Shown here: piece after piece, positions 16,264 through 24,475 of the stretch
Layout: each line of letters begins with the position of its first letter
Position numbering within the stretch: the stretch's first letter is position 1
From: Bacteroidales bacterium
GTDB taxonomy: Bacteria > Bacteroidota > Bacteroidia > Bacteroidales > F082
DNA length: 36,318 bases
Reading direction: 5' to 3'
Assembly (NCBI GenBank): GCA_024681295.1
Contig: JAILBC010000022.1
Coordinates: forward strand, 1-36,318
Notes under the pieces: generated by a model
The model's input: only the letters and a program-made list of their open reading frames with translations
The model's database searches: none
Told to the model about the DNA's origin: nothing
Position numbers and translations under genes: made by a program

Positions 16264-17121
16264 ATGACGATGAAAAAGACGATATTGTTTTTATTGATTC
16301 TTGCGCTGGTGGGTCAGATGACCGCGCAACAAACGAACAACAAGAAACATCACGAGGCAGTGGCCATCGGTCTGCGATTTGGAGGCAACTTGGCCAGTTA
16401 TAGTTATCCTAACAACGAATCTTTGAATACCCTGGCTTTCGACACGCTGATGAATCGTGTCAGACCCATGCTAGGCCTGAATGTCGAGATCCCGCTCTTC
16501 AACGGCTATATGTATGTGGCTCCCGAGGTCTCATTCATGGGCCGAGGCGATTCCAGGCTTTTCCTGAGCACCGCTGTGGATAACCATGTGCGTTATCAGG
16601 CAAAGGTGAACTACTTGGAAGCCCGTCTGCCCATCTCCATAGCCATCCCAGCTACCTCGTGGCTCAAGCCATATGTGTTTGCGGCGCCTTCCTTTGGTGT
16701 AGTGCTGGACACCGTCGGACCCTTCAAAAGCCAGCTATCCCAAAGTTCGTTCGACCGTCCCCAAAGCATGCATGACACCTTGGCGGTCAGCACCAGCAAC
16801 ATGGCCCCCTACGACTATGGCGTCACCATGGGCGGAGGCCTGAGATTTCTCCTCAACTTCACCAGTTTTGCCATGGTGGTAAAGGTCGAAGGTGGCTATC
16901 ATTTAGGGTTATGTGATACCTATTCGGAGAAGGAGCATACCGACCAGGCGCAGGCCATGAACGTCAACGCCTATAATATCACCGGGACCCGTTTGAACCG
17001 TGGCATTGAAGCCGCCATCACCATAGCCATTCCCCTTGAATTCCATTCGAGCGATGACTGCTTCTATTGGTCTGATATGAACAAACGAAACAATAGGAAC
17101 CGGGGCCTCTACGGATTCTAA
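16264..17121 (+). CDS. PorT-like outer-membrane beta-barrel protein
   Basis: About 285 residues from ATG 16264 (ATG 16270, which gives the cleaner N-terminus MKKTILFLLILALVGQ, is equally possible). The signal peptide ends MTAQ. The mature protein has the pattern of the small PorT/OMP_b-brl_2 barrels: VAIGLRFGGNLASYSYP, MLGLNVEIPLFNGYMYVAPEVSFMG, YLEARLPISIAIP, LKPYVFAAPSFGVVLD, MGGGLRFLL, VVKVEGGYHLGL and IEAAITIAIPLEF, with an Asn/Arg-rich end finishing in Phe. It is the third gene of the cluster and could be the membrane anchor or assembly partner of the surface protein. The identity as a barrel is secure; the specific role is not known. Confidence 0.78.
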   Translation: MTMKKTILFLLILALVGQMTAQQTNNKKHHEAVAIGLRFGGNLASYSYPNNESLNTLAFDTLMNRVRPMLGLNVEIPLFNGYMYVAPEVSFMGRGDSRLFLSTAVDNHVRYQAKVNYLEARLPISIAIPATSWLKPYVFAAPSFGVVLDTVGPFKSQLSQSSFDRPQSMHDTLAVSTSNMAPYDYGVTMGGGLRFLLNFTSFAMVVKVEGGYHLGLCDTYSEKEHTDQAQAMNVNAYNITGTRLNRGIEAAITIAIPLEFHSSDDCFYWSDMNKRNNRNRGLYGF

Positions 17122-17127
17122 CTTCTC

Positions 17128-17189
17128 AGGGCTTTGCCCTTAGAACCCAGGGCGTTGCCCTGGGCTAATAGAAAAATGCCCCTGTGGGG
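17128..17189. repeat. REP-like element, copy 1 (three successive hairpins)
   Basis: Three inverted repeats follow each other: AGGGC-TTT-GCCCT (17128-17140), CCCAGGGC-GTT-GCCCTGGG (17146-17164) and CCCC-TGT-GGGG (17179-17189). The core GGCGTTGCCCTGGGCTA (17151-17167) recurs exactly, inverted, near 22796-22812. No T-run follows, so it looks more like a dispersed palindromic repeat than a classical terminator. Confidence 0.75.
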
Positions 17190-17192
17190 TGA

Positions 17193-17234
17193 ACTTTTCA
17201 CTTTTCACTTTTCACTTTTCACTTTCCACTTTCC
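17193..17234 (+). repeat. Heptamer array C: four ACTTTTC plus two ACTTTCC units
   Basis: Six gapless 7-bp units lie between the REP-like element and the ATG of the BatA-type gene (17243). The ACTTTCC unit is the reverse complement of the GGAAAGT units in array A. Confidence 0.87.
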
Positions 17235-17242
17235 ACTTGTAA

Positions 17243-19222
17243 ATGAGTTTTCTCTACCCCTCGGTGCTCTGGGCCTTGACGGCCTTGCTGATTCCTATTG
17301 CCGTACACCTGTTCAACCTCAGGAGGCATAAACTGGAATATTTCAGCAATACCGAGCTGCTGAAAACCATCCATCAGGAAAACAAGCGGACGCGCAGACT
17401 GAAACATCTGGTGGCGTTGGTTCTTCGTTGCATCTTCGTTGCCGCTTTGGTGTTTGCCTTCGCTTTCCCTTATCCTCAAGACAAAGAAGCAGTGATGGAT
17501 GTTGAGGAAGATGTGGTGGGTGTTTACATTGACAACTCCATGAGCATGAAGGCCTTGTCGGAACGAACTACCTTGCTCGACGATGCCCGAGAGTCTGCCC
17601 GTAACCTGGTGCGACAGTATCCGCCTTCCACCCGTTTCCTCTTGATGACCAATAGTTTTGAGGTGCAGAACGAGTATCCCATGAATCAGGAGGAAATGTT
17701 GGACCAGTTGGACAGGATGAGCCCCGACGGACCTCCAGTGAAGATGAATGAGGTGTTGGACCGTTTCGCCATGCTTCGACAATATCATGGTCTTGAAGGG
17801 GCTTCGCTCTTCGTATACTCCGATTTCCAAAACAACATGCTCCAGATGACAGGAGCACAACATGACAGCACTTTACGCATTTATGCTATTCCTTTGAGCG
17901 CTGGTTCTCGGTCAAACCTCTCCATCGATACGGTGTGGCTCGGCTCTCCCATTATGCAGTCGGGACTGGCCAACGAGGTGCATGTGGTGGTTCATAATCG
18001 GGGCGACCGTGCAGTTCAGGGTGTTCCAGTCAACCTCACAATGAACGAGAGGGTGGTGGCCGCTTCGACCGTGGATGTGGAGCCGTTTGGTACCGCCGAA
18101 TTGCTAATGCAGATCGTTCCAGAAACGGCGGGAAGCATTCGCTGCAGTGCATCCCTGGTGGATTATCCCATCACCTTCGACGATGCCTATCACTTTGTGG
18201 TAGAACCTCGTAAAACGCTGACTGTCGTCGAACTTAACAGTGGCAACTCGCCTTCCTGCGTGTCGATGGTCTTTGCTGATGACCCACAATACGACTATGT
18301 GGCGATGAACCCCAACCGTTTTGATCTGCAAACTTTGTCAAAAGCCCAATTGGTGGTGGTTGACGCCTCTTCTGAAATCAACGCCTCTTTGCGCCAAGCT
18401 TTGGAGGAAGATGCCGCAGAAGGTACCAGCTTGGTTTTCTTCCATGATGACGGCGCGGTTGACACCAACAAAATGGCTGTGACCGACTTGGCCCTAAGGC
18501 ACGACTTCTTCGATGATATGATTCTTGAGATGCCACAACATGCCGATCTACCCAAGGTGTTTCGCCACGTGTCTCTGAATCCCGATGCCAAGACCACCAC
18601 GCTGATTCATTTGGCCAATGGCGACCCGTTGCTGACCCTTCGGCAAGAGGGGAGAGGCTATGTGTTTGACATGGCTACCAAGCTTGATGATTCGTGGAGT
18701 TCACTGGCCGATAACGCTCTCTTCGTGCCGCTGATGCTGAAAATGGCCCTCCTTGGTGGCGGCGTTGGAAGAATCGCCTACACTATAGGAGATGATAAAA
18801 TATTGATATTCAATGATTTAGATATTAATGGCAATATCAATCTGAAAATTAAGGATGATGTTGGAAGTTTCGATGCCGTGCCTTCCTTTGAGATGCGCAA
18901 CAGCAGGCTGTTCGTATATCTGGGAGGAGATTTAAAAGAGGCAGGTTTTTATGACTTGCTAGTGAACGACTCGGTACGTCATGTGATGGCATGGAACGAC
19001 AGTCGTTTGGAGTCGGACATGGAGTTCTGCAGCCAAGAACAGGTGGAACAGGCGTTCCATGACGCTGGTTTGTCAGTAGAGGCGATGTTTGAGGTAGGTG
19101 ATTTTGTCCATCATGACCTGATGCAGGCCATCGCTCGGAAGTCCACCTGGTGGCGTTGGTTTGTGCTTCTGGCGTTGCTAGCCCTCGTTGGTGAGGCCGC
19201 CGTGTTGCGTTTTTGGAAATGA
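17243..19222 (+). CDS. BatA-type membrane protein with a von Willebrand A-like domain
   Basis: 659 residues. The N-terminus MSFLYPSVLWALTALLIPIAVHLFNLRRHKLEYFSNTELLK is the classical aerotolerance-regulator (BatA, PF07584) start: one membrane helix, then the FSN-x-LL segment. A second helix is at about 57-73. A VWA-like domain begins near 92 with VVGVYIDNSMSMK, whose DxSxS metal-site motif is intact. Beta-rich periplasmic domains and a GATase-like VVVDASSEINASL region follow, and a C-terminal helix (WWRWFVLLALLALVGEAAVL) anchors the end. In Bacteroidetes these proteins are common and lie near MoxR-type or BatB-E genes; here the gene stands apart from them. The biological role is poorly defined, with stress or envelope function the usual guess. 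Confidence 0.85.
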   Translation: MSFLYPSVLWALTALLIPIAVHLFNLRRHKLEYFSNTELLKTIHQENKRTRRLKHLVALVLRCIFVAALVFAFAFPYPQDKEAVMDVEEDVVGVYIDNSMSMKALSERTTLLDDARESARNLVRQYPPSTRFLLMTNSFEVQNEYPMNQEEMLDQLDRMSPDGPPVKMNEVLDRFAMLRQYHGLEGASLFVYSDFQNNMLQMTGAQHDSTLRIYAIPLSAGSRSNLSIDTVWLGSPIMQSGLANEVHVVVHNRGDRAVQGVPVNLTMNERVVAASTVDVEPFGTAELLMQIVPETAGSIRCSASLVDYPITFDDAYHFVVEPRKTLTVVELNSGNSPSCVSMVFADDPQYDYVAMNPNRFDLQTLSKAQLVVVDASSEINASLRQALEEDAAEGTSLVFFHDDGAVDTNKMAVTDLALRHDFFDDMILEMPQHADLPKVFRHVSLNPDAKTTTLIHLANGDPLLTLRQEGRGYVFDMATKLDDSWSSLADNALFVPLMLKMALLGGGVGRIAYTIGDDKILIFNDLDINGNINLKIKDDVGSFDAVPSFEMRNSRLFVYLGGDLKEAGFYDLLVNDSVRHVMAWNDSRLESDMEFCSQEQVEQAFHDAGLSVEAMFEVGDFVHHDLMQAIARKSTWWRWFVLLALLALVGEAAVLRFWK

Positions 19223-19236
19223 AGTGGGTTTTTTCG

Positions 19237-19267
19237 TTTGACAAACCAGAAAAAATCCGTATCTTTG
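19237..19267 (+). promoter_or_regulatory. Complete -33/-7 promoter for parC
   Basis: TTTG (19237-19240), a 19-base spacer and TATCTTTG (19260-19267) match the Bacteroidetes consensus for both boxes and spacing. ATG 19286 lies 18 bases downstream of the -7 box. It is the best promoter in the window. Confidence 0.85.
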
Positions 19268-19285
19268 CGCTGCTTTTAGCAATCT

Positions 19286-21943
19286 ATGGAGAACGAAGAA
19301 TATCATGTGATCCCGCTTAAGGGGATGTTCGAGAATTGGTTTCTCGATTATGCCTCATATGTCATTCTGGACCGAGCCGTGCCCGCCATTGAAGACGGAC
19401 TGAAGCCCGTTCAGCGTCGTATTTTGCATTCCATGAACGAGTTGGATGACGGGCGCTTCAACAAGGTGGCCAACATCGTGGGTAACACCATGAAATACCA
19501 CCCTCATGGTGATGCCTCTATAGGTTCTGCATTGGTTCAGCTGGCCCAGAAAGACCTGCTCATTGATACACAAGGTAACTTCGGCAACATCCTTACAGGC
19601 GATGATGCCGCTGCGCCGCGTTACATCGAAGCCCGACTCTCCAAGTTCGCCAAAGAAGTCGTCTTTAACAAAAAGACCACCGACTGGACGCCATCGTACG
19701 ACGGCCGCAACCAGGAGCCCGTGTCGCTTCCTGTGAAATTCCCTCTGCTGTTGGCTCAAGGTACCGAAGGTATCGCCGTAGGTCTGGCTTCCAAATTCTT
19801 GCCCCATAACTTCAACGAACTCATCGATGCCTCTGTGGCCTACCTGCGCGATGAGCCATTTGTCCTCTATCCTGATTTCCCGACAGGTGGCCTGATCGAC
19901 GTGAGCAACTACAACGACGGTCTCCGCGGCGGTCGCGTCAGGGTACGTGCCCGCATCACCCAACCCGACAAGAAAACCCTTGTGATCACTGAGATTCCAT
20001 ACGGTACCACCACGGGCGGCTTGATTGAGAGCATTGTGAAGTGCAACGACAAGGGCAAGATCAAGATCAAGAAGATCGATGACAACACCGCTGAAAACTG
20101 CGAGATTGTCATTTACTTGAACCCTGGTGTGTCACCCGACCAGACCATCGACGCACTCTATGCCTTCACTGATTGTGAGGTGTCCATCTCGCCCAACGCT
20201 TGCGTCATCATCAATGACCGCCCAGCTTTCATGGGTGTCAGCGAAATCCTGAAACGCTGCACCGACCGCACCATGGAACTGCTTAGCTGGGAGTTGCGCA
20301 TCTTACTCGACGAGTTGGAAAGCGAGTGGCACTGGATTTCTCTTGAGAAGATCTTCTTTGAGAAGGGCATTTACAAAGAGTTGGAGAAGAAGGACTATGA
20401 AAGCTGGGACGACCAGGTGACGGGCATCGAGCGTCGTTTCGATCCCTATCGCAAGAAACTGAAACGCGAGATTACGCGCGACGACGTGCTGAAACTCTGT
20501 GAACGCCCGGTGCGTAAGATCTCCAAGTTCGACATCAAGAAGGCGGACGAGGACCTTGCCAACATCGAAGCAAAGATAGAGGAAGCCCGTTTCAACCTCG
20601 ACCACATCGTTGACTATACCATCAACTATTATCTCCATATCAAAGAGAAATATGGTGCTGGCCGCGACCGTAAGACCGAGATCCGCAACTTCGACAATAT
20701 CTTGGCTCAGGCTGTTGCCGCCAACAACGAGAAACTCTATGTGAACGGCAAAGAAGGCTTCATTTGTACTGGCGAGGGACTCAAGCGTGAGAAGACAAAA
20801 GACTCCTATACCTTGGTTTCCGACTGCTCCGATTTGGACGACATTATCGTGTTCCACGAGAATGGCACCTATATGGTGACCAAGATCCAGTCGAAGCTCT
20901 TTGTGGGGGCCAACGTCATCCATGCGGCGGTGTTCCGAAAGAACGATGACCGTACCACCTACAATGTGGTTTACCGAGATGGCAAGCCGGGCAATCCCTA
21001 CTACGTGAAGCGTTTTGCAGTGACGAGTGCTACCCGCGACAAGGAATACGACCTTACCCAAGGCAAGCCCGACTCTAAGGTGATTTATTTCACCGCCAAC
21101 CCCAACGGAGAGGCAGAGGTTATCAAGGTGCAGCTGCGTCCGGCCCCGAAACTCAAAAAGACCACGTTCGATTACGACTTTGCCCAGTTGGCTGTCAAAG
21201 GCCGCGCGGCACGTGGCAACCAGCTCACCAAATACCCCATCAAGATTGTCTTCAAGCATGATGACGGCGTTTCTACTCTTACAGCCCGTGATCTATGGTA
21301 TGACGACACGGTACGGCGGCTCAATGCCGACAAACGTGGACGTTACCTGGGCGCTTTCGAGGGCAACGACCGTATCTTGCAGCTGTTTGCCAATGGTGAG
21401 TTCAAAGTCACCGGCTATGACCTTTCCACCCATTTCGATGACGATATGGTGGAGATTCGCAAGTTCGACCCAGACGAGATCTTCTCGGTGGTGTATATCG
21501 AGGGCGAGACCCAGAAGATGTATCTGAAGCGTTTCTGCATCGAGAAGGATATCAAACTGAACACCCGCATGTCGTTCATTGGCGAGCACGAAGCAGCCAA
21601 GTACCTCTCGTTCTCCACCGATGTCATGCCTCGTCTCCAACTGAGTTATCAGGTTAGCGACGCGGGCAATAGTTTCCCCGATGATGAGATCAACGTGGAG
21701 GAATTCATTGGTATCAAGAGTTTCAAGGCCAAGGGAAAACGCCTCTCCAACCGAGAAATTGAGAACTACCAATGGCTGGAGCCTATCGAACCTCCTGAGC
21801 CCGCTGAACCTATCACTCCTGAAGAGGAGCCTGAGCCCGAGAACCCAGAAGAGGAGCCAGAAGCCAACAATGGGAGTGAACCACAGGAGGATGGGTCAAC
21901 CTCCTCCCATGTTCCCGAAGGTACCCAGATGGAATTGTTTTAA
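19286..21943 (+). CDS. parC: DNA topoisomerase IV subunit A (Bacteroidetes-type ParC)
   Basis: 885 residues. Topoisomerase IV unlinks daughter chromosomes using ParE for ATP hydrolysis. The breakage-reunion domain shows LDYASYVILDRAVPAIEDGLKPVQRRIL, KYHPHGDASIGSALVQLAQ, NFGNILTGDDAAAPRYIEARLS with the DNA-linking Tyr113, and EGIAVGLASKFLPHNFNELIDA. The coiled-coil gate lies at about 340-450, followed by a beta-pinwheel-like C-terminal region. The tail from about 830 is very acidic and Pro/Glu-rich (repeated EPEEPE-like runs) and ends in the hydrophobic MELF. parE is not in the window. GyrA is the main alternative, but this sequence lacks the GyrA box and matches the second, ParC-like type A subunit of Bacteroidetes. 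Confidence 0.9.
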   Translation: MENEEYHVIPLKGMFENWFLDYASYVILDRAVPAIEDGLKPVQRRILHSMNELDDGRFNKVANIVGNTMKYHPHGDASIGSALVQLAQKDLLIDTQGNFGNILTGDDAAAPRYIEARLSKFAKEVVFNKKTTDWTPSYDGRNQEPVSLPVKFPLLLAQGTEGIAVGLASKFLPHNFNELIDASVAYLRDEPFVLYPDFPTGGLIDVSNYNDGLRGGRVRVRARITQPDKKTLVITEIPYGTTTGGLIESIVKCNDKGKIKIKKIDDNTAENCEIVIYLNPGVSPDQTIDALYAFTDCEVSISPNACVIINDRPAFMGVSEILKRCTDRTMELLSWELRILLDELESEWHWISLEKIFFEKGIYKELEKKDYESWDDQVTGIERRFDPYRKKLKREITRDDVLKLCERPVRKISKFDIKKADEDLANIEAKIEEARFNLDHIVDYTINYYLHIKEKYGAGRDRKTEIRNFDNILAQAVAANNEKLYVNGKEGFICTGEGLKREKTKDSYTLVSDCSDLDDIIVFHENGTYMVTKIQSKLFVGANVIHAAVFRKNDDRTTYNVVYRDGKPGNPYYVKRFAVTSATRDKEYDLTQGKPDSKVIYFTANPNGEAEVIKVQLRPAPKLKKTTFDYDFAQLAVKGRAARGNQLTKYPIKIVFKHDDGVSTLTARDLWYDDTVRRLNADKRGRYLGAFEGNDRILQLFANGEFKVTGYDLSTHFDDDMVEIRKFDPDEIFSVVYIEGETQKMYLKRFCIEKDIKLNTRMSFIGEHEAAKYLSFSTDVMPRLQLSYQVSDAGNSFPDDEINVEEFIGIKSFKAKGKRLSNREIENYQWLEPIEPPEPAEPITPEEEPEPENPEEEPEANNGSEPQEDGSTSSHVPEGTQMELF

Positions 21944-21946
21944 GCC

Positions 21947-22723
21947 ATGAGAGTCAAAAATATCATACTAGGAGTCATCGCAGTCTTGCTACTCTCGAGT
22001 TGCGCCACTGAGTTCAAGTTGGCCAATCAATTCGTCAGCCAGTCACCCGACATGATGGTGGCAGTGTATTTCCCTGAAGAGGCCAAGGTGACATTGGTTC
22101 AGGATGACGATGGCACCTACACTCAAGTGCTCGATTCGCTCAATCAGGATATGTTTCTCGATATCATGTACGCCGCCTATGCCGACGAGTTGTGGAAGTA
22201 TAAAGTGAATGTCTATATTCCTGATGATCCTGATGCTGTACAAGTAGATTCAACGCATTGGCTGGTACTCCTCTCCCAGGTGGAGATTCAGGGGCTCTTT
22301 ACGGAATATGTAGACCAGCTTTTCGATTTCACCGACGAGTATGCCTATAATTTCTCGTTGAACACGGTGAATGTGGCCTCTTGGTTCGATGTCAACGACG
22401 GTGAGTGGCGGCCTACGTTATTCGATGAGTATAATCTCACCGACCAGTTCGAATCGCACGTTACCTACAGTCGTCAGGACGGCACCCAGTATCATTACAA
22501 CATCACCCCGTTGAAACTCGAGGATGTGTATGACTTTGCGGTGTTTCTAGGTAAACGCTATGCGGCATTTACCTACGACTACATGATGAACCGCTATGTG
22601 GAAACGGGAATGGTCGCCAAACAGCAATTGCCCCGCTTCAAGCTCCGCTGGGATCCCTATGAGAAGTTGTTCTCGTTCCAACAGGAAGGGGAAGGGTTTA
22701 TCGAACTGAAAACGGAAAACTGA
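21947..22723 (+). CDS. Lipoprotein, function unknown, downstream of parC
   Basis: 258 residues. The signal peptide ends LLLSSC (Cys19). The mature part is acidic and aromatic-rich (VAVYFPEEAKVTLVQDDDGTYTQVLDSLNQDMFLDIMYAAYADELWKYKV, HWLVLLSQVEIQGLFTEY, YAAFTYDYMMNRYVE), with no motif I can place. The start ATG lies 3 bases after the parC stop, so it is probably cotranscribed. Its last codons (ELKTEN and stop) fall inside heptamer array D, so the repeat appears to have replaced or extended the original C-terminus. Confidence 0.8.
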   Translation: MRVKNIILGVIAVLLLSSCATEFKLANQFVSQSPDMMVAVYFPEEAKVTLVQDDDGTYTQVLDSLNQDMFLDIMYAAYADELWKYKVNVYIPDDPDAVQVDSTHWLVLLSQVEIQGLFTEYVDQLFDFTDEYAYNFSLNTVNVASWFDVNDGEWRPTLFDEYNLTDQFESHVTYSRQDGTQYHYNITPLKLEDVYDFAVFLGKRYAAFTYDYMMNRYVETGMVAKQQLPRFKLRWDPYEKLFSFQQEGEGFIELKTEN

Positions 22724-22733
22724 AAACTGAAAG
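22706..22733 (+). repeat. Heptamer array D: four units of CTGAAAA type
   Basis: Units CTGAAAA, CGGAAAA, CTGAAAA and CTGAAAG. The lipoprotein stop TGA (22721-22723) is inside the third unit. The GAAA core relates it to arrays A and E. Confidence 0.83.
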
Positions 22734-22747
22734 TTAGTACGCCCCGA

Positions 22748-22812
22748 AACCCGAAGGGTTCACCGACCAACAGGAGGTAACGGGCAATATTCCTATAGCC
22801 CAGGGCAACGCC
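22748..22812. repeat. REP-like element, copy 2 (inverted relative to copy 1)
   Basis: On the minus strand 22796-22812 reads GGCGTTGCCCTGGGCTA, identical over 17 bases to copy 1. It is followed, as in copy 1, by an AT-rich stretch and TGCCC. A second hairpin, AACCC-GAA-GGGTT, lies at 22748-22760. The element sits between the convergent lipoprotein and cdaA genes. Confidence 0.72.
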
Positions 22813-22827
22813 ATGGGGTCCTGAAGT

Positions 22828-23607
22828 TTAGGAATTTGGAGTTAGTTCCCGGTTAAGGATTTCCTTCATCGTCAAAGGCTGTAGCGTCTCAATTTTGCCT
22901 TCTTTGACCAAGCTGATGGTGCCCGTCTCTTCGGAGACTACGAGCACGAGGCAATCGTTGTTTTCGCTGACCCCAACGGCGGCGCGGTGGCGCAGGCCGT
23001 AGTGCCCGGGTAGGTTGCTTTTATTGGTGACGGGAAGGATGCAACGGGCGGCGACGATGCGGTTGTCTGTGATGATCATGGCTCCATCGTGTAGTGGGCT
23101 GTTCTTGAAGAAGATGTTCTCGATGAGCGGCTTGCTGATCTCTGCGTCGATTTCGACACCTGTCATCACGATGTCGGGCACGGTGTTCTGTCGGGTGATG
23201 ACGATGAGTGCCCCTTGTTTGATGTCTGACATCGACTTGCAGGCTTGGCAAATGGTCTCCGTATCGAGGGTGATGCGCTGTTTCTTGTGCTTGAAGATGC
23301 GAAGGAATCTGTTTTCTCCGCTTTGTGTCTTGGCGCCGATGGTGAAAAGGCCTCGGCGGATCTCAGGTTGGAAAATGATGATGAGTGCGATGAAGCCGAC
23401 GCTCACGAAGGCACCCAGGATGGACGAGAGCAGTTCCATCTGGAGGGCGTTGACCAGTTGCCAGATGAGGAAGATGGCCACGATGCCCACGAAGATGCTG
23501 ATGGCCGCTGTGCCTTTCAGCAGACGGTAGAGGCCGTAAAGGAGGAGGGCCACCAACACCACGTCGATGATGTCTACAATCCGGATTTGTATGAAGAGGT
23601 CTACCAT
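22828..23607 (-). CDS. cdaA: Diadenylate cyclase CdaA
   Basis: 259 residues. It makes c-di-AMP from two ATP at the inner membrane. Three N-terminal membrane helices lie at about 12-80, and the DAC domain follows. Both catalytic motifs are intact: DGA (174-176, in SPLHDGAMII) and RHR (206-208, in GLRHRAAVG). Length and layout match CdaA rather than DisA or CdaS. In Bacillus cdaA is followed by cdaR and glmM, but here it lies 12 bases downstream of folP, an arrangement I recall from other Bacteroidales. A possible promoter of its own is at 23631-23638, within the end of folP. Confidence 0.94.
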   Translation of the reverse strand: MVDLFIQIRIVDIIDVVLVALLLYGLYRLLKGTAAISIFVGIVAIFLIWQLVNALQMELLSSILGAFVSVGFIALIIIFQPEIRRGLFTIGAKTQSGENRFLRIFKHKKQRITLDTETICQACKSMSDIKQGALIVITRQNTVPDIVMTGVEIDAEISKPLIENIFFKNSPLHDGAMIITDNRIVAARCILPVTNKSNLPGHYGLRHRAAVGVSENNDCLVLVVSEETGTISLVKEGKIETLQPLTMKEILNRELTPNS

Positions 23608-23619
23608 GGTATCTTGTTG

Positions 23620-24414
23620 TTATCTGTCCGCAAAAATAAAGGTTTTTTTCAATTCCACGGCGTTTTTAACATTGTGGACACGCAGAATGTCAGCTCCATG
23701 GAGCAAAGCGACGGTGTTCAATATGGTGGTGCAATTCTCCAGGTCTGCTTCAGGGCCGAGCAGTTTCCAGATGAGCGACTTTCGTGAGATACCGATGAGG
23801 ACCATGTAGTTATGGTGCCGGTAGCGCTCGATGTCTTTCAGCAGGGCGTAGTTGGCTTCGAGGCTTTTGCCGAATCCGATGCCAGGGTCGAGGATGATCT
23901 GCTGGTCGCCATACGATTCCAGGATGTCGCACTGTTGTTTGAAGAAGTCCAGCACGGTCTGGTGGATGTCGCCGTCGAGGCTATATTGGTGCATGGTCTC
24001 AGGGGTGCCCACGCAATGCATCAACACGTAGGGGATGTGGTTCTCGCCGATATAGGGCAGCATGAAGGGGTCGAAGAGTCCTCCAGAGATGTCGTTGATG
24101 AGGTTGGTGCCTTCGTCGATGCAGGCCTTGGCGACGTTTTTCCGGAAGGTGTCGATGGAGATTTCTGCCTCCGGGAAATGCTGGCGGATGGCTTTCAGAA
24201 CAGGGATGACTCTTTCCATCTCCTCCAACTCGGTGGCGATGGCATTGTTTGGTCGGGTGGAGCAGCCACCGATATCGATGATGTCGGCACCTTGATTCAG
24301 CATCTCCTCGCAATGCTTCAGTGCCGCATCCACGCTATTATACTTTCCCCCGTCGGAGAATGAGTCGGGCGTGACGTTGAGGATGCCCATGATAGAGGGA
24401 TGATTGATTTCCAT
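23620..24414 (-). CDS. folP: Dihydropteroate synthase
   Basis: 264 residues from ATG 24414. It joins dihydropterin pyrophosphate and p-aminobenzoate in folate synthesis and is the sulfonamide target. The hallmark MGILNVTPDSFSDGGKY lies at residues 9-25. DIIDIGGCSTRPN, ISIDTFRKNVAKACIDEGTNLINDISGG, YVLMHCVG, LDPGIGFGKS and VLIGISRKS follow in family order, and LRVHNVKNA comes near the end. The upstream in-frame start at 24489 is rejected because the -7 element 24420-24427 lies between it and ATG 24414. The -7 box is only about 5 bases from this ATG, so the message may be leaderless. The gene ends 12 bases before cdaA. Confidence 0.94.
   Translation of the reverse strand: MEINHPSIMGILNVTPDSFSDGGKYNSVDAALKHCEEMLNQGADIIDIGGCSTRPNNAIATELEEMERVIPVLKAIRQHFPEAEISIDTFRKNVAKACIDEGTNLINDISGGLFDPFMLPYIGENHIPYVLMHCVGTPETMHQYSLDGDIHQTVLDFFKQQCDILESYGDQQIILDPGIGFGKSLEANYALLKDIERYRHHNYMVLIGISRKSLIWKLLGPEADLENCTTILNTVALLHGADILRVHNVKNAVELKKTFIFADR
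23631..23638 (-). promoter_or_regulatory. Candidate internal -7 element for cdaA within folP
   Basis: The minus strand reads TATTTTTG inside the codons for TFIFA at the folP end, 23 bases before the cdaA ATG. This is the same distance as at other starts in the window. It may allow cdaA expression independent of folP. Confidence 0.45.
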
Positions 24415-24419
24415 GGGTG

Positions 24420-24427
24420 CAAAGATA
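24420..24427 (-). promoter_or_regulatory. -7 promoter element for folP
   Basis: The minus strand reads TATCTTTG, ending 5 bases before the folP ATG. It is divergent from the DUF1599 -7 element, with 20 bases between the two. Confidence 0.65.
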
Positions 24428-24447
24428 GCGGATTTGATAATAATTTG

Positions 24448-24455
24448 TATATTTG
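24448..24455 (+). promoter_or_regulatory. -7 promoter element for the DUF1599 operon
   Basis: TATATTTG matches TAnnTTTG and ends 20 bases before ATG 24476. It excludes the in-frame upstream start at 24404. Confidence 0.65.
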
Positions 24456-24475
24456 CCACATTAAAAATAAGCATT

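Noticed and set aside
17128..17189. Classical terminator after the adhesin cluster
   Set aside because: The hairpins have no T-run and recur as an inverted copy elsewhere, so a dispersed repeat explains them better.
17219..17863. 214-codon minus-strand frame at the start of the BatA-type gene
   Set aside because: It is antisense to the clear BatA N-terminus and runs into heptamer array C.
20303..21259. 318-codon minus-strand frame within parC
   Set aside because: It is a shadow of the strong parC frame, with no recognisable domain.
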